Source: Glycomyces tritici
Lineage (GTDB): Bacteria > Actinomycetota > Actinomycetes > Mycobacteriales > Micromonosporaceae
DNA length: 64,000 nt
Direction of reading: 5' to 3'
Assembly: GCF_030403505.1 (NCBI RefSeq)
Contig: NZ_JAUEMJ010000010.1
Span: forward strand, 124,001-188,000
Under the pieces are notes generated by a model that made no database searches, had not been told where the DNA came from, and worked only from the letters and a program-made list of their open reading frames with translations. The translations under genes were made by a program, and so were the position numbers. Positions 27,796-35,637 of the stretch are shown here, piece after piece (position 1 is the first letter of the stretch; each line of letters starts with the position of its first letter).

Positions 27796-28449
27796 TCAGA
27801 CGAGGTCGGCGTCGTGCGCGAGCAGCGCCACCTGAGTGCGGTTGTCCAGGGCGAGTTTGGTGAGGATGCTCGAGACGTGCGACTTCACGGTGGTGACGCT
27901 CATGAGCAGTTCGGCCCCGATCTCGGCGTTGGAGCGGCCGCGGGCGATCGCGACCGCCACCTCGTGCTCGCGCGGGGTGAGCGCGGCGAGCGCGGCGCGC
28001 GCCCGCTCATAGGCGCCGGCCTGCGCGACGGTCCGGTCCATGAGCCGGCGCATGACGCCGGGGGAGAGCATCGGGCCGCCGGTGGCGACGCGCGCGACCG
28101 CGTCGGCGATCTGCGCGGGCGGGGTGTCCTTGAGGAGGAAGCCGCTCGCGCCGGCCCGGAGGGCGTGGACGATGTGCTCGTCGGTGTCGAACGTCGTCAG
28201 CACGATGACCTCGGGCGCGCCGGGGCGCTCGCGCAGCCGCCGGGTGGCGGTGATGCCGTCCACGTGCGGCATCTGGAGGTCCATGAGGACGACATCGGGC
28301 GCGTGGGCGTCGACGGCAGCGATCGCCTCGCGGCCGTCGCCGGCCTCCGCGACCACGACGATGTCGCCGGTCCCATCGAGCATCATCGACAGCCCGGCCC
28401 TGACCAGGGCATCGTCGTCGACCAGGAGCAGGCGGATCACGTCGGCCAT
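27796..28449 (-). CDS. NarL/FixJ-type response regulator
   Basis: A 217-residue regulator. The receiver has LLLVDDDALVRAG, phospho-Asp in VVLMDLQMPHVDG, Thr in VLTTFDTDEH and Lys in FLLKDTPPAQI. The C-terminal LuxR-type HTH reads LTPREHEVAVAIARGRSNAEIGAELLMSVTTVKSHVSSILTKL. Its start lies inside the 3' end of the kinase gene (13-bp overlap), so the pair is co-translated. Targets are unknown. Confidence 0.95.
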   Translation of the reverse strand: MADVIRLLLVDDDALVRAGLSMMLDGTGDIVVVAEAGDGREAIAAVDAHAPDVVLMDLQMPHVDGITATRRLRERPGAPEVIVLTTFDTDEHIVHALRAGASGFLLKDTPPAQIADAVARVATGGPMLSPGVMRRLMDRTVAQAGAYERARAALAALTPREHEVAVAIARGRSNAEIGAELLMSVTTVKSHVSSILTKLALDNRTQVALLAHDADLV

Positions 28450-29552
28450 GGTAGCCGAGCCCGCAGCCGGAACCGCTCGCCGCTGCGCCCGTGGTCGAGT
28501 TCCCCGCCCGCCAGCCGCACCCGCTCGGTGAGCCCGACCAGGCCCACGCCACCGCCCGGCACCGCGGGCGGACCACCGTGCGCGGGAACCGGGTTGGTGA
28601 GCTCGACGATCAGACCGGCCCCGGGCTCCCCGCGCAGTGCGAGCTCCACAGGCTCCCCGGCCGCGTGCTTCCGCGCGTTCGTCAGTCCCTCTTGGAGGAC
28701 CCGGAACGCGGTGCGACCGATCGAAGGAGGCAGCACACCCGCCGGGAGGCCGCTGCTGACCTCGACGGGCTGGCCTGCGGCCCTGGACTCCTCGACCAGC
28801 TTCTCGAAGTCGGCGACGGCCACCGGGCCGCCCGCCCCGGCCTCGTCGCCCTCGCGCAGCAGCCCGATCACCTGCCGCAGCTCCTCGAGCGCCTGCTGCA
28901 CCCCCGCGCGGACCACCCCGGCGGCCATCGCCACCTTCTCCGGCGGGGCGTCCGGACGGAACTCCAGCGCCCCCGCATGCGTCGCGACCAGCGAGAGCCG
29001 GTTCGCCAGCACGTCGTGCATGTCGCGGGCGAGCGCACGCCGCTCCGCCGCACGGGCTTCGGCGATCCGGCGGCCCTGCTCCGCCTCGGCCCGCTCGGCC
29101 CGCTCGTGCAGCGAGATCAGCAGCCTGCGGCGGGAGTTGGCCAGGGCGCCCCAGCCGAGCAGCGCACCGTACGAGACGACGCAGAGCATGGCCCACCAGT
29201 CGAAACCGAGCGCCGGATTCGGGTACCGCACCCATTGCAGGAGATGCGCCAGCACCCCGGCCCCGGCGATGGCCGCGGCAGTGCGGAACCTGCCGCACCA
29301 CGCCGCCTGGAGCGCCCCCACCGTCGCCGCGGGCGTCGCGACCGGCGACAGGACCGCGAGCACCGTCGCCCCGAGCGCCCCGGTCACGGGCCGCCACACC
29401 TGCACCAACGCGGCCCCGACACCGAGCGCCGCGACCGCGAAGTCCAAGGGGCCCAGCCCGGTCCGCGACCACAGCGTCAACGCGGTCAACACGGACACGC
29501 CCCCGACCAGGGACGCCACCTCCACAGGGCGGGGCTTTCGAGACTCGGCCAC
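28437..29552 (-). CDS. NarL-family sensor histidine kinase (HisKA_3)
   Basis: A 371-residue kinase partnered with the preceding regulator. Four to five N-terminal membrane helices make up a sensor without a recognisable extracytoplasmic domain. A coiled coil (RAERAEAEQGRRIAEARAAE) leads into the HisKA_3 dimerisation domain with phospho-His in ALARDMHDVLANRLSLV. The ATPase domain has QEGLTNARKHA and GGGVGLVGLTERVRLAGG. GTG 29552 follows a TAGCAT -10 box by 7 nt, so a leaderless start is likely; a TTG at 29576 would add eight residues. Confidence 0.92.
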   Translation of the reverse strand: MAESRKPRPVEVASLVGGVSVLTALTLWSRTGLGPLDFAVAALGVGAALVQVWRPVTGALGATVLAVLSPVATPAATVGALQAAWCGRFRTAAAIAGAGVLAHLLQWVRYPNPALGFDWWAMLCVVSYGALLGWGALANSRRRLLISLHERAERAEAEQGRRIAEARAAERRALARDMHDVLANRLSLVATHAGALEFRPDAPPEKVAMAAGVVRAGVQQALEELRQVIGLLREGDEAGAGGPVAVADFEKLVEESRAAGQPVEVSSGLPAGVLPPSIGRTAFRVLQEGLTNARKHAAGEPVELALRGEPGAGLIVELTNPVPAHGGPPAVPGGGVGLVGLTERVRLAGGELDHGRSGERFRLRARLPWPT

Positions 29553-29683
29553 GGCACGAATGCTAGCTGCGGTCAAGGCCGAGCGATCACCTCCGAAAGT
29601 AGGAGACGGACCCTCCCCGGGACGGAGACGGCGCGGCTCCGCGACCGATGCGCGACCCCCTCGCCCCCAGCGAGACTGTCGAC

Positions 29684-30055
29684 ATGACCACGCGAACCCG
29701 CCGACTCCTCACCGTCCTCGCCGCCCCCGCCGCCGCCCTCCTCCTCTGGGCCGCAGCCGCTCCGCTCGGCGGCGTCGACCTCACCGTCGACCAGGCCGGC
29801 ACCCCCCTCACCGTGGGGCCGCTCCTGATCGCCCCCGCCGCCCTCCTGATCGGCTTCGCCGCCTGGGGCCTCCTGGCGGTCCTCGAGCGGTTCACCGCCC
29901 GCGCCGCAATGATCTGGTCGATCACCGCCGCGGCCGTGCTCGCCCTCTCGCTCACCGGCCCGCTCGCCGCCACCACCACCGGCGCGATGCTCGTCCTCAT
30001 GGGCATGCACGCCGTCACCGGCGGCGTCCTCATCGCGGGCCTGGCGCGCCGATGA
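29684..30055 (+). CDS. DUF6069 family small membrane protein
   Basis: A 123-residue protein with four predicted membrane helices and the pattern RRLLTVLAAPAAALLLWA followed by GGVDLTV, which I recognise as DUF6069. Function is unknown; members are frequent in actinobacteria. ATG 29684 is preferred over the upstream in-frame ATG at 29648 because the extra residues are non-hydrophobic and unconserved in pattern. Its stop overlaps the start of the hydrolase gene (ATGA), indicating an operon. It is divergent from the NarL-type kinase. Confidence 0.82.
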   Translation: MTTRTRRLLTVLAAPAAALLLWAAAAPLGGVDLTVDQAGTPLTVGPLLIAPAALLIGFAAWGLLAVLERFTARAAMIWSITAAAVLALSLTGPLAATTTGAMLVLMGMHAVTGGVLIAGLARR

Positions 30056-31149
30056 GCCTCCCCTGGGGCTACCTCACCGGCCTGGCCGTCCTCGCGCTCC
30101 CCGCACTGCGCCTGCCCCGCATGCCGATCGGACCCGGAACCTCGCTCTTCTTCGCGAGCATCGCCATTCTCGAACTGCCGTTCCTCGCCTCGGCCGCGTT
30201 CTCGGCCGGCACCGCACTCGCGGCCGCCGAAGGCGACCTCGACTCACCCGTGACGATCGCCGCCGCAGCGCTCACCGGCGCCTGCCTGACCCTGACGACC
30301 TGGCGCGGCATGCGCGCCATGCCGACCCTCACCCGCGCCATGGGAGACCTCCACGTCTCACCCCGCCTGCCATGGGCCCGCATCCTCCTGCAGCCCTTCG
30401 GATTCCGGCCCCGCTCGGTCGCGCGGACCGCCAACCTCCCCTACGGCCCGCACGGCAAGCGCAACCTCCTCGACCTCTACCGCCACCGCTCCGCCCCCGT
30501 CAACGCCCCGGTCCTCATCCACTTCCACGGCGGCTACTACACGACCGGCTACAAGAACTCCCAGGCCCTGCCGCTGCTCCACCGCCTCGCCGACCAAGGA
30601 TGGGTCACCATCAGCGCCAACTACCGGCTGGGGCACGCGGCGGGCTTCGAACCCCACCTCCAGGATGCGAAACGCGTTGTCGCCTGGGTCCGCACCCACG
30701 CCCGCGAATGGGGCATGGACCCCGACCGGATCGTCCTCGCCGGCTCCTCGGCGGGCGCCAACATGTCGGCGCTGGCCGCGCTCACCCCCGGCGACCCGCG
30801 CTTCCAGCCGGGCTTCGAGGACGTCGACACGTCCGTGTCGGCGGTCGTGGGCCTGGGCGGCTACTACGGCGCCTACTTCGACGGCGACCCCGACAGCGAC
30901 CCGCTGACCCACGCCCGCGCGGACGCCCCGCCGTTCCTCATCGTGCACGGCGATCACGACACCGTGGTCCCGGTCGCCTCGGCCCGCCGCTTCGCCGAAG
31001 CGCTGCAAGCGGTCTCGGCCCAGCCCGTGGTCTACGCCGAACTGCCCGGCGCCCAGCACGGCTTCGACCTGTTCCACTCGCCCCGCTTCGAAGCGGTCGT
31101 CAACGCCGTGGAGGCGTTCGCGACCAGCGCCGTCGCCGCCCGACACTGA
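30052..31149 (+). CDS. Membrane-anchored alpha/beta hydrolase (hormone-sensitive-lipase type)
   Basis: A 365-residue protein with three to four N-terminal membrane helices in the first 100 residues, then an alpha/beta hydrolase domain. The oxyanion motif is HFHGGYY, the nucleophile elbow GSSAGAN, the acid Asp in HGDHDTVVP and the catalytic His in GAQHGFD. It is likely an esterase or lipase with its active site near the membrane. It is translationally coupled to the DUF6069 gene. Confidence 0.88.
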   Translation: MSLPWGYLTGLAVLALPALRLPRMPIGPGTSLFFASIAILELPFLASAAFSAGTALAAAEGDLDSPVTIAAAALTGACLTLTTWRGMRAMPTLTRAMGDLHVSPRLPWARILLQPFGFRPRSVARTANLPYGPHGKRNLLDLYRHRSAPVNAPVLIHFHGGYYTTGYKNSQALPLLHRLADQGWVTISANYRLGHAAGFEPHLQDAKRVVAWVRTHAREWGMDPDRIVLAGSSAGANMSALAALTPGDPRFQPGFEDVDTSVSAVVGLGGYYGAYFDGDPDSDPLTHARADAPPFLIVHGDHDTVVPVASARRFAEALQAVSAQPVVYAELPGAQHGFDLFHSPRFEAVVNAVEAFATSAVAARH

Positions 31150-31156
31150 CACGCGG

Positions 31157-31188
31157 AGAGGGACCGTCCCCACCGGGGCGGTCCCTCT
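31157..31188. terminator. Intrinsic terminator after the hydrolase gene
   Basis: AGAGGGACCG pairs with CGGTCCCTCT, and an inner CCCC/GGGG pair closes an ACC loop with one bulged T. It can also terminate the convergent NmrA-like gene. Confidence 0.8.
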
Positions 31189-31211
31189 ACTCCTGCAACG
31201 CGATCCGCGGG

Positions 31212-32156
31212 TCAGGCCGCGAACGCGCCCTTGTGCTCGGTGAGCCACTCCTTGAACGTCTTGAGCTCGGGGTTCAAGGCGCGCACGGTGTCGAGGTCGC
31301 GGCGGCCGGTGAACTCGTCGTCGAACTCGGCGTAGTACTGGAACATGTTCCCCATCTCCTCCGCGGCAGGGAAGCCCGCCGCGCGGAAGTCCCCGAACGG
31401 CACCGGCCGGTAGGCGACCGGCTCGTCCAGGACGTCGGTGAACACGTCGGCGTACTCGGTGCCCGTCAGGTGCTCCCCGGCGATGCTGATGGTCTTCCCG
31501 ACGGTCTCCTTGCCGCGCTTGAAGATCCCGAACGCGGTGCGGCCGATGTCCTCGGCGGCGATCCCGGCCAGCGCGCCCTCGTCCATCGGCATCGCCAGGA
31601 CCAGGGTGCCGTCCTCCTGCCGCTGGGGCGGGAAGTAGGCCATGAACCCCTCCCAGTAGAAGGTGGTCTGCAAGAACGTGGCCGGCACCCCGGCCGCGGT
31701 GAACAGGGCGTTCGCCTCGCCCTTGACGTCGAAGTGCGGGACCTTGAAGCGGCCCAGGAGGGTCGGCATGCGGTCGTCCTCGAGCGGCACCGCGTCGCGC
31801 GTGTCCTCCAAGGTGGACCAGATCGCGTGCTCGACGCCCGCGCTCGCGGCGGCGCGGGCGAGGTTGCCGGCCTGCTCGTACTCGCGGTCGGGGGACATGT
31901 GCTCCCAGAAGTTGGTGACGAGGAACGCGCCGTACGCGCCGTCGAAGGCCTTCGCGAGGCTCGCCTCGTCGTCGAGGTCGGCCTCCACGACCTCGGCGCC
32001 GCGCCGCGCGAGTTCACGGGCCTTCGCCGAGTCGGCGCTGCGGGTGATCGCGCGCACGGCGAACCCGGCGTCCGGCTCGTCGAGGATCGCGCGGGCGAGC
32101 CCGCCGCCCTGCTGGCCGGTGGCGCCGACGACTGCGATGATCTTCTGCTCGGTCAT
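31212..32156 (-). CDS. NmrA-like NAD(P)-binding oxidoreductase or redox sensor
   Basis: A 314-residue atypical SDR. The dinucleotide-binding motif GATGQQGGGLARAI is at residue 11. There is no Tyr-x3-Lys catalytic pair at the usual place, and the NmrA-type segments EADLDDEASLAKAF, GAYGAFLVTNFWE and TTFYWEGFM are present. Such proteins may be quinone or NADPH reductases, or redox sensors. A three-site palindromic operator lies 137-209 bp upstream, so the gene is likely tightly controlled, probably by a MarR/HxlR-like repressor encoded elsewhere. Confidence 0.88.
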   Translation of the reverse strand: MTEQKIIAVVGATGQQGGGLARAILDEPDAGFAVRAITRSADSAKARELARRGAEVVEADLDDEASLAKAFDGAYGAFLVTNFWEHMSPDREYEQAGNLARAAASAGVEHAIWSTLEDTRDAVPLEDDRMPTLLGRFKVPHFDVKGEANALFTAAGVPATFLQTTFYWEGFMAYFPPQRQEDGTLVLAMPMDEGALAGIAAEDIGRTAFGIFKRGKETVGKTISIAGEHLTGTEYADVFTDVLDEPVAYRPVPFGDFRAAGFPAAEEMGNMFQYYAEFDDEFTGRRDLDTVRALNPELKTFKEWLTEHKGAFAA

Positions 32157-32292
32157 GGTGGTGCCTTTCGGTTCGGTGTCCCCGGTGCTTCACTCGGGAC
32201 GATAGGTCGGTGGCAGGGTGCTCCGGTGCGGTTCGGCCGAACCCCCCTCGGTGGCGCTGTGATGGGGACGGCCGCCGGCACGAGCATCTAGT

Positions 32293-32365
32293 TGATGCGT
32301 CACTCATCTAGCGATGGAAATGCATGATGCATCATTTACCATAGCGCAAGATAGATGATGCGTCA
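32293..32365. promoter_or_regulatory. Three-site operator: TGATGC[G/A]TCA repeated every 31-32 bp
   Basis: TGATGCGTCA at 32293-32302, TGATGCATCA (perfect palindrome) at 32325-32334 and TGATGCGTCA at 32356-32365 are spaced 32 and 31 bp, that is three helical turns, in an AT-rich island unlike its surroundings. ATCTAG also flanks the first site on both sides. Confidence 0.7.
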
Positions 32366-32379
32366 AGTAAATGAGGCGG

Positions 32380-32686
32380 GGCGAGCCCCGATCTGTCCAA
32401 GACCACCGCCCGGACCTAACGTAGAAAGCATCGGACGAACCACCCCGAACACCACCGCACACGCCGCCGCATACATCAGGCCCACCCGCACCACTCCTCA
32501 ACGGCGCCGACGCACTCGACCACGACACCGCCCAACCCGCCTGCGACCGGCCCCACCACACCAAGCCCACCCCAACCACGCCAGTGCTACTGCATCGTCC
32601 AGGTCGCGCCCACGCCACCGCGCTGGCCGCACCGCGCCTGCCAGGCCGCGCTGGTCAAGCCGTGCCGTCCGCGCCGTGCCGTCCGC
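32380..32686. other. C-rich, G-poor intergenic stretch without a supported gene
   Basis: The plus strand is dominated by C and A (CACC, CGCC and CCAA words) with few G residues. Reading frames on both strands give low-complexity proteins with no recognisable pattern. It may be a decayed gene or spacer between the operator and the next hydrolase gene. Confidence 0.4.
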
Positions 32687-33586
32687 TCAGACGATCGCGG
32701 GAATGCGGCGCAGGTCCTCGACCGTCGTCGCGTACGACAGATCTTCCAAAGGCTCGCAGGAGAAGAAGCGGTTCATGAGGTCCACCAGCTGCGTCGGACG
32801 CTCGAGGTGGATGAGGTGATCGGCGCGGGCGAACTCCACATACCAGCTCTCCGGGCAGGTGAACGCGAGCTCGCGGCACAGGTCCGGCGGCGTCAGCGTG
32901 TCATGCTCGCCCGTGGTGAACAGGGTCGGCACCGCGGGCGGGATCGACGGGTCGATGAGGTCGCGCGAGAGCAGGCGGTTCGTGTTCGCGATGAACTTCG
33001 CAAGGTCCGCGTCGTCCGCCGCGCCGAACCGCATCGCCAGGATGCGGCGCACCACGGCCTTCGCCGCGATGTCCGGGTGCGGGCTCATCAGCGCGTCCAC
33101 CGCGGCCGGGCCGAAGTGCTCGCGCGGGCCCCGCTCCGCCAGGGCCACCGCCGCACGCATCATCGGCCGCGACTCGGCAGGGATGACGCCCATCGTCCCG
33201 GCGAGCACCATGCGGGCGATCCGCTCCGGGTGCGTCTGCGCGAGCCGGTAGCCCACCGACGAGCCGTAGGAACCCGCGAAGACGTTCACCCGATCGATAT
33301 CCAGATCGTCGAGGATTCGCACCATCGCCTCGGCCGGGACGTCCGGCCCCAGATACGGCGGCAGGAGGTCGGCGCGCCCCCAGCCCGGCAGGTCCGGACA
33401 GATCACGTCCGCATGGGCGAGCAGGCCCTGCTCGACCCGGCCCCAGTCCTCCTTGCGGTGCAGCGCACCGCCGATGAGCACGACCGGCGCGAACTGCGGC
33501 GAGTCCGAATACGTGCGCCGCGACCAGTACGTGTAGCCCGCGAGACGGTGCTTGTATTCCTGAGGAATGGCGGCATTGCGCGGCAT
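32687..33586 (-). CDS. Alpha/beta hydrolase
   Basis: A 299-residue soluble alpha/beta hydrolase. It has the strand-loop IGGALHRKEDW, the nucleophile elbow GSYGSSVG (Ser), an Asp in TTGEHDTLTPP and the catalytic His in ARADHLIHLERP. The overall pattern resembles haloperoxidase/ester hydrolase members, but the substrate is unknown. ATG 33586 has ribosome site GGGAG. The upstream region is unusually AT-rich, with a GAAAT-N4-ATTTC palindrome. Confidence 0.88.
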   Translation of the reverse strand: MPRNAAIPQEYKHRLAGYTYWSRRTYSDSPQFAPVVLIGGALHRKEDWGRVEQGLLAHADVICPDLPGWGRADLLPPYLGPDVPAEAMVRILDDLDIDRVNVFAGSYGSSVGYRLAQTHPERIARMVLAGTMGVIPAESRPMMRAAVALAERGPREHFGPAAVDALMSPHPDIAAKAVVRRILAMRFGAADDADLAKFIANTNRLLSRDLIDPSIPPAVPTLFTTGEHDTLTPPDLCRELAFTCPESWYVEFARADHLIHLERPTQLVDLMNRFFSCEPLEDLSYATTVEDLRRIPAIV

Positions 33587-33655
33587 GAAGGCTCCCGTTC
33601 AAGGTTCGCGGCGCCGTCAGGGCCGCCGCAGGTACGGGAAATCACCCTAGTATCC

Positions 33656-33669
33656 GAAATGCGAATTTC
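33656..33669. promoter_or_regulatory. Palindrome GAAAT-N4-ATTTC upstream of the hydrolase gene
   Basis: A small inverted repeat lies in an AT-rich patch (about 33640-33700) some 70 bp before the hydrolase start. It could be an operator within the promoter. No clear -35/-10 pair can be fixed. Confidence 0.35.
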
Positions 33670-33804
33670 TGGTATTTTGCAGTTAATCAAGGAGCATGTC
33701 CGACTTGCGTTGTAGGGATGCACCGCCGTATCGCACCGCCGACACGCCTCAACGAGACGACGAAGCGGCCCGGGGCACCCGCCCCGAACCGCTCCAACAG
33801 GCCA

Positions 33805-33888
33805 GACCGCTCAGCTCCACGCCAAGAGCGCTTAGCCCCGGCCCGGACCGCTCAGCTCCACTCCAAAAGAGCGCTCAGCCCCGGCCTA
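33805..33888. repeat. Two tandem copies of a 41-43 bp repeat at the ABC exporter 3' end
   Basis: The unit starting GACCGCTCAGCTCCA occurs at 33805-33845 and 33846-33888, with a partial earlier copy near 33786. The second copy includes the stop codon of the ABC exporter gene, so the gene's last codons are part of the repeat. Confidence 0.6.
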
Positions 33889-35637
33889 GACCGCGACACC
33901 CTTCCACGCCCCCCACAGGCTCGCGTACGCGCCGCCCGCCTCGAGCAGCTCCGCATGGGAGCCCTCCTCGGCGATCCGGCCGTCCTGCACCACCGCGATC
34001 CGATCCGCCGACTCCGCCGCCTGCAACTGGTGCGCGATCGCGATCACCGTGCGCCCGTTCAACGCCGCCGCAAGCGCCGCCTCCACATTCCCCGCACTAC
34101 CCGGATCGATACCGGCCGTCGCCTCATCCAGGATCACCACATCAGGATCGGCCAGGATCACCCGCGCCAACGCGAGCTGCTGCGCCTCAGCCAGGTTCAA
34201 CCGGTGGTGCTCGTCCCCGAGCATCGTGTCCAACCCCTCCGGCAGATCCGCCGCCCACCGCGCGTCCACCGTCGCCAGCGCCGCACGCAACGCCTCGTCA
34301 CCCGCCTCCGGCGCCGCAAGATTCAAGTTCTCCCGCAGCGTCGCCGTAAAGATGTAATGCTCCTGCGTCACCAGCACCACCTTGCGACGCAACACCTCCA
34401 ACGGAATATCGGCCACCGGCGCACCCCCCAGCGTCACCGACCCCGCCCGCGGCCGGTCGATCCCGGCCACCAACCGCGCAATCGTCGACTTCCCCGCCCC
34501 CGAAGGCCCGACCACCACCAGACGCTCACCGCGCCGCGGATGCAGGCTCAAACCGTGCAGCACATCGGGACCGTCCCCGTACCCGAACGTCACGTCATCG
34601 AGCCGCACCTCCGCACCCTCAGGCGCGGCCTCCCGAACCTCGTCCGGCATCAAATGCACGCCCTCGACACGCGCCATCGCCGCACCGCCCATCTGGAACT
34701 CGCTCAGCGACATCATCGTCCGGAACACCGGCCCGTCCAACCGCAGCGTCAGCATCGCCACCGCCACCACCTCGCCCACCGTCACCCAATCGTTCAAGTA
34801 CCACAAGGCACCCACGATCGTGACCACCATGGCCGGCGTCAAGAAGGTCAAATCCGTCGCCGGGAAGAACCACGTCTGCAGCCGCACGATCCCCTTCAAC
34901 CGGTCCATGTGCGTCGCCGCCCGCGCATACCCGGCCGCACCCCGCTCCTCCTGCATCCGGTACGCCGCCACCGTCTGCGCACCCGCCGCCGAAGCCGTCG
35001 CCGTCTCCGCGATCTCACTCATCGCGGCCCGCTCACTCAAGAACACCGGACTCGCCAACCGCAGATACCGCCGACCCGCAATGAACAGCATCGGCATACC
35101 GACCACGAACAACAACCCCAGCAGCGGACTCACCACGAACGCCGCCACGATGATCACCGTGCCTTCGATCATCGCGACCGCCACCTCCGGCGCCGTCTTG
35201 CGCAGCAGCTCCGCCACCGCACCCACATCACCCGACGTCCGCGTCGCCAGGTCACCCGTCCCCGCACGCTCCACCGTCCCCAACGGCAACCGCAGCACCC
35301 GGTCGATGAACGACTCACGCAACCGCGCCGCCGCCCGCTCGCCCAACCGGTACCCCAGACGCCGACCCGTGCGCATCAGCACCAACTGCAGCACCACGCA
35401 CGCGACGATCACACCGCACACCAGATCCACCCGGGACGCCGTCCAACCCGTCCCGATCCCGTCGATCACCTCACCCAGCATCACCGGCAGCGCCGCACTC
35501 GCCCCAGCCGCCAGCACGTACAACGCGACCACACCCGCGAACGCACGCCGATCAGCCAGCACCAGCCGCTTGATCGCCTCGATCATCGCGGCCCGGCCCG
35601 CCACCGGCAGCCGACCCGCAGTCTCCTTGACGCTCAT
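33886..35637 (-). CDS. ABC exporter half-transporter, catalytic Walker A/B but degenerate signature
   Basis: A 583-residue fused permease-ATPase of the type-IV ABC exporter fold. Six membrane helices fill the first 330 residues. The NBD has intact Walker A GPSGAGKST, Q-loop VTQEHYIFTAT, Walker B VVILDEATAGID and H-loop AIAHQLQ. The signature, normally LSGGQ, is replaced by LNLAEAQ. Its partner upstream has the mirror-image defects. Start ATG 35637 overlaps the partner's stop by one base (TGATG), so the two are made together. Substrate is unknown. Confidence 0.92.
   Translation of the reverse strand: MSVKETAGRLPVAGRAAMIEAIKRLVLADRRAFAGVVALYVLAAGASAALPVMLGEVIDGIGTGWTASRVDLVCGVIVACVVLQLVLMRTGRRLGYRLGERAAARLRESFIDRVLRLPLGTVERAGTGDLATRTSGDVGAVAELLRKTAPEVAVAMIEGTVIIVAAFVVSPLLGLLFVVGMPMLFIAGRRYLRLASPVFLSERAAMSEIAETATASAAGAQTVAAYRMQEERGAAGYARAATHMDRLKGIVRLQTWFFPATDLTFLTPAMVVTIVGALWYLNDWVTVGEVVAVAMLTLRLDGPVFRTMMSLSEFQMGGAAMARVEGVHLMPDEVREAAPEGAEVRLDDVTFGYGDGPDVLHGLSLHPRRGERLVVVGPSGAGKSTIARLVAGIDRPRAGSVTLGGAPVADIPLEVLRRKVVLVTQEHYIFTATLRENLNLAAPEAGDEALRAALATVDARWAADLPEGLDTMLGDEHHRLNLAEAQQLALARVILADPDVVILDEATAGIDPGSAGNVEAALAAALNGRTVIAIAHQLQAAESADRIAVVQDGRIAEEGSHAELLEAGGAYASLWGAWKGVAV

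Noticed and set aside
27796..29472. A 558-codon continuous frame joining regulator and kinase
   Set aside because: The two-component genes lie in different frames with a 13-bp overlap; the joined frame reads kinase DNA out of frame.
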